Assembly: GCF_030717945.1 (NCBI RefSeq)
Contig: NZ_JAVAIM010000001.1
Span: 2,107,131 to 2,171,130 of the forward strand
Reading direction: 5' to 3'
DNA: 64,000 nt
Origin: Qipengyuania profundimaris
GTDB taxonomy: Bacteria; Pseudomonadota; Alphaproteobacteria; Sphingomonadales; Sphingomonadaceae
Shown: positions 62,575-64,000 of the stretch, piece by piece
Numbering within the stretch: position 1 is the first letter of the stretch
Layout of the letters: the number at the start of each line of letters is the position of its first letter
The notes under the pieces: model-generated
Database searches by the model: none
The model's input: the letters and a program-made list of their open reading frames with translations, nothing else
Told to the model about the DNA's origin: nothing
Position numbers and translations under genes: made by a program

Positions 62575-62686
62575 GAACGCCAAGCTCGAATGCCCGAGCC
62601 CGACAGCCCGGAGATCACGGTCAACCTGTCGCGCGGCAGGTCGATATCGACGACCTTGAGATTATGCTCTCGCGCCCTGCAAACGG
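62575..62686 (-). pseudogene. Decayed fragment of the 5' end of a uvrA gene
   Basis: On the minus strand the fragment reads [18 protein letters not shown], then [11 protein letters not shown], matching residues about 11-38 of the intact UvrA, with similar DNA. At the Walker A Lys codon one base is lost, and in the shifted frame SSLAF follows; similarity stops after that. It has no start codon or downstream gene. It has the same orientation as uvrA and lies 3.1 kb away. It is a relic of a second uvrA or of a rearrangement. Confidence 0.75.
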
Positions 62687-62852
62687 TCTCAACGGGTGCC
62701 AGCGGCAGGGCACGGCTGCCCTGATGTCCGGGTTGAGCGAACCGACCCACCTTTCAATCTTCCAAACTATCTTCATAATAAATCATCAGCATGCATTGCG
62801 TCAAAAACCACGCTAACCCATAGAGGTATCAATTCTCAGGGGGGTCCAATCG

Positions 62853-64000
62853 ATGACGATTACAGCTGGCGAGGTTCGAGAGAGTAATTCTTCACCATCG
62901 ACCACGATCACAGGCAATCTCGCAACAGGCGATCTTGCCGGAATTGAGGTCGTCGGCGTTGCAATAGCAGGGCGACGGTACGGAAATGTCGGAGCCGAAT
63001 TCGACGGTATTTTCGGTTCACTGCGGGTGAACGCCGACGGCAGCTTTACCTACGTGCTCGACAACTACGATACGGACACGAATCTGCTTTCAAACGGCGA
63101 AACCGCCCTCGACCGCTTCGTCATCACTTATCGCCAGAACGGTCGTCTTCATCATGCAAATATCGGCATCGAGATCAACGGTCGCGATGAGGCCGGCCAG
63201 TCTTGGATCGACTACGATTCCCCGGTTTTACTGCGAGACGTTGTCGACACCTTTATCGGCCCAAATTCTTTCGTGCGATTTTCAGCCGACGAAGGTTACA
63301 TCGAATATTTGGTCGGAAACGACGACCCTGACGTCGTGATGAACTTCACCAATAACGGGTCGATATTTCTCCGCGGGACTGGCGATGGTTCACAAGTCGT
63401 GGCCGTGGGACCAACAACTCCGAACGGATATCTCATCAATAATGGCCGGATCGCCGCGATCAACGCCGATGGAGTTTCCGCTGACCTGATCGCGGTAGGT
63501 GGTTATGGCACGAACAATGGCGTGATCTCCGCGACCCACGATGGACCATACTCATCGGCACGGGGTGTCGGGCGAGCAATCGGAAGTAGCGGGCTGGTCG
63601 AAAACAACGGCTTGGTCGAAGTTGTTTCCAACTTCGACGCCTATGGCGTGACCAGGAGCTTCGGGCCTGGATTTGTGAATCGCGGCACAATCTACGTCGA
63701 AGGCGGATCGGACTACGATGGTCAATCCGCCGATCCGCTCGGCATCATCGGTTTTCGCGCCGGCGGCACTTTCGACGTGGACAACCAAGGAACTGTGCAC
63801 GTAATTTCGAACACCGACCAGGTGGAGTCGGTTGGGTTTCGATTTTTCGCAAACGCAACAAATCTCTACAGTCAGATGAGCTTCGACAATTCGGGGACCA
63901 TAGTCGCCGATCGAGCGATCATTCTTTCGGGCAATTACAGCTCCTCGATCGATCTGATCAATTCAGGCCACGTCGAAGGATCTCTCGAAATATCCGTAAA
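62853..64000 (+). CDS. Large VCBS-like repeat protein (3' end beyond window)
   Basis: An open frame from ATG 62853 runs to the last base; 382 codons are visible. Residues about 18-110 form a VCBS/cadherin-like domain (GSLRVNADGSFTYVLDNYDT, then LDRFVITYRQNG). After that come repeated short beta units with N-N-G turns (FTNNGSIFLRG, LINNGRIAAINADG, VENNGLVEVVSN, FDNSGTIVADRAII), typical of beta-helical surface proteins. There is no N-terminal signal peptide, fitting type I secretion with a C-terminal signal. It is likely an RTX adhesin or matrix protein. Confidence 0.75.
   Translation, partial: MTITAGEVRESNSSPSTTITGNLATGDLAGIEVVGVAIAGRRYGNVGAEFDGIFGSLRVNADGSFTYVLDNYDTDTNLLSNGETALDRFVITYRQNGRLHHANIGIEINGRDEAGQSWIDYDSPVLLRDVVDTFIGPNSFVRFSADEGYIEYLVGNDDPDVVMNFTNNGSIFLRGTGDGSQVVAVGPTTPNGYLINNGRIAAINADGVSADLIAVGGYGTNNGVISATHDGPYSSARGVGRAIGSSGLVENNGLVEVVSNFDAYGVTRSFGPGFVNRGTIYVEGGSDYDGQSADPLGIIGFRAGGTFDVDNQGTVHVISNTDQVESVGFRFFANATNLYSQMSFDNSGTIVADRAIILSGNYSSSIDLINSGHVEGSLEISV

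Larger units (their letters stand above)
62459..62852. other. Intergenic stretch with terminator and uvrA relic
   Basis: 394 bases holding the RTX terminator (62478-62510), the uvrA fragment (62575-62686) and the leader of the next gene. The leader has CAGGGGGGTCC before ATG 62853. Confidence 0.6.

Overview
The window is a chromosomal stretch of a high-GC alphaproteobacterium, most likely Sphingomonadales, family Erythrobacteraceae. The signs are CckA and a CpdR-like receiver, an alphaproteobacterial LexA box (GTTC-N7-GTTC type) before recA, a dapA-smpB-DUF2062-cckA block, and a sphingan-like exopolysaccharide (EPS) locus. Family and genus are inferred from gene content only; no 16S gene is present.

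Layout. 1-490: the 3' end of a cpdR-like gene and tRNA-Val(GAC). 540-19422: a large EPS locus, almost all on the minus strand. It holds an initiating sugar-phosphate transferase, Wza/Wzc export proteins, two Wzy/O-antigen-ligase-like membrane proteins, the dTDP-rhamnose genes rfbCBDA, a Wzx-type flippase, two sulfotransferases and two glycosyltransferases. A convergent Tat-exported beta-helix-like protein lies at its far end. Together these suggest a secreted, rhamnose-containing, probably sulfated polysaccharide. 19669-31759: housekeeping genes (icd, a GNAT-nitrilase fusion, a KefB-type antiporter, alaS, a GST, recA), plus ugd and a UDP-glucuronate 4-epimerase that could supply acidic sugars. 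31897-43369: cckA, DUF2062, smpB, dapA, slt, greB, an outer-membrane barrel, rlmN, a YciB-like fusion and a methyltransferase. 43548-48295: MOSC, a glycine-zipper protein, an overlapping operon of pteridine-reductase-like SDR, cytochrome b561 and molybdopterin oxidoreductase, and cfa.

From about 48.3 kb the sequence becomes patchier. Two visibly AT-richer islands (about 48.5-49.9 and 53.8-55.7 kb) carry unfamiliar genes: a lipoprotein, a helical protein, a ribbon-helix-helix-like protein and a putative HExxH metalloprotein. Between them lie argG, a roughly 600-base GGA-rich non-coding stretch ending in a terminator-like hairpin, rlpA, and a helix-turn-helix protein whose coding sequence contains a short palindromic repeat also found between genes. 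A truncated coding tail borders the second island.

The end (55.9-64.0 kb) has a CHRD lipoprotein, uvrA, a FixJ/LuxR-type regulator, a 643-residue RTX calcium-binding protein, a decayed fragment of the start of a uvrA gene, and the beginning of a large VCBS-like repeat protein that runs off the window. The regulator and two secreted repeat proteins look like a surface or secretion module. The strongest items for follow-up are the GGA-rich non-coding region, the palindromic repeat inside a gene, the uvrA relic, the HExxH protein island and the sulfated-EPS locus.
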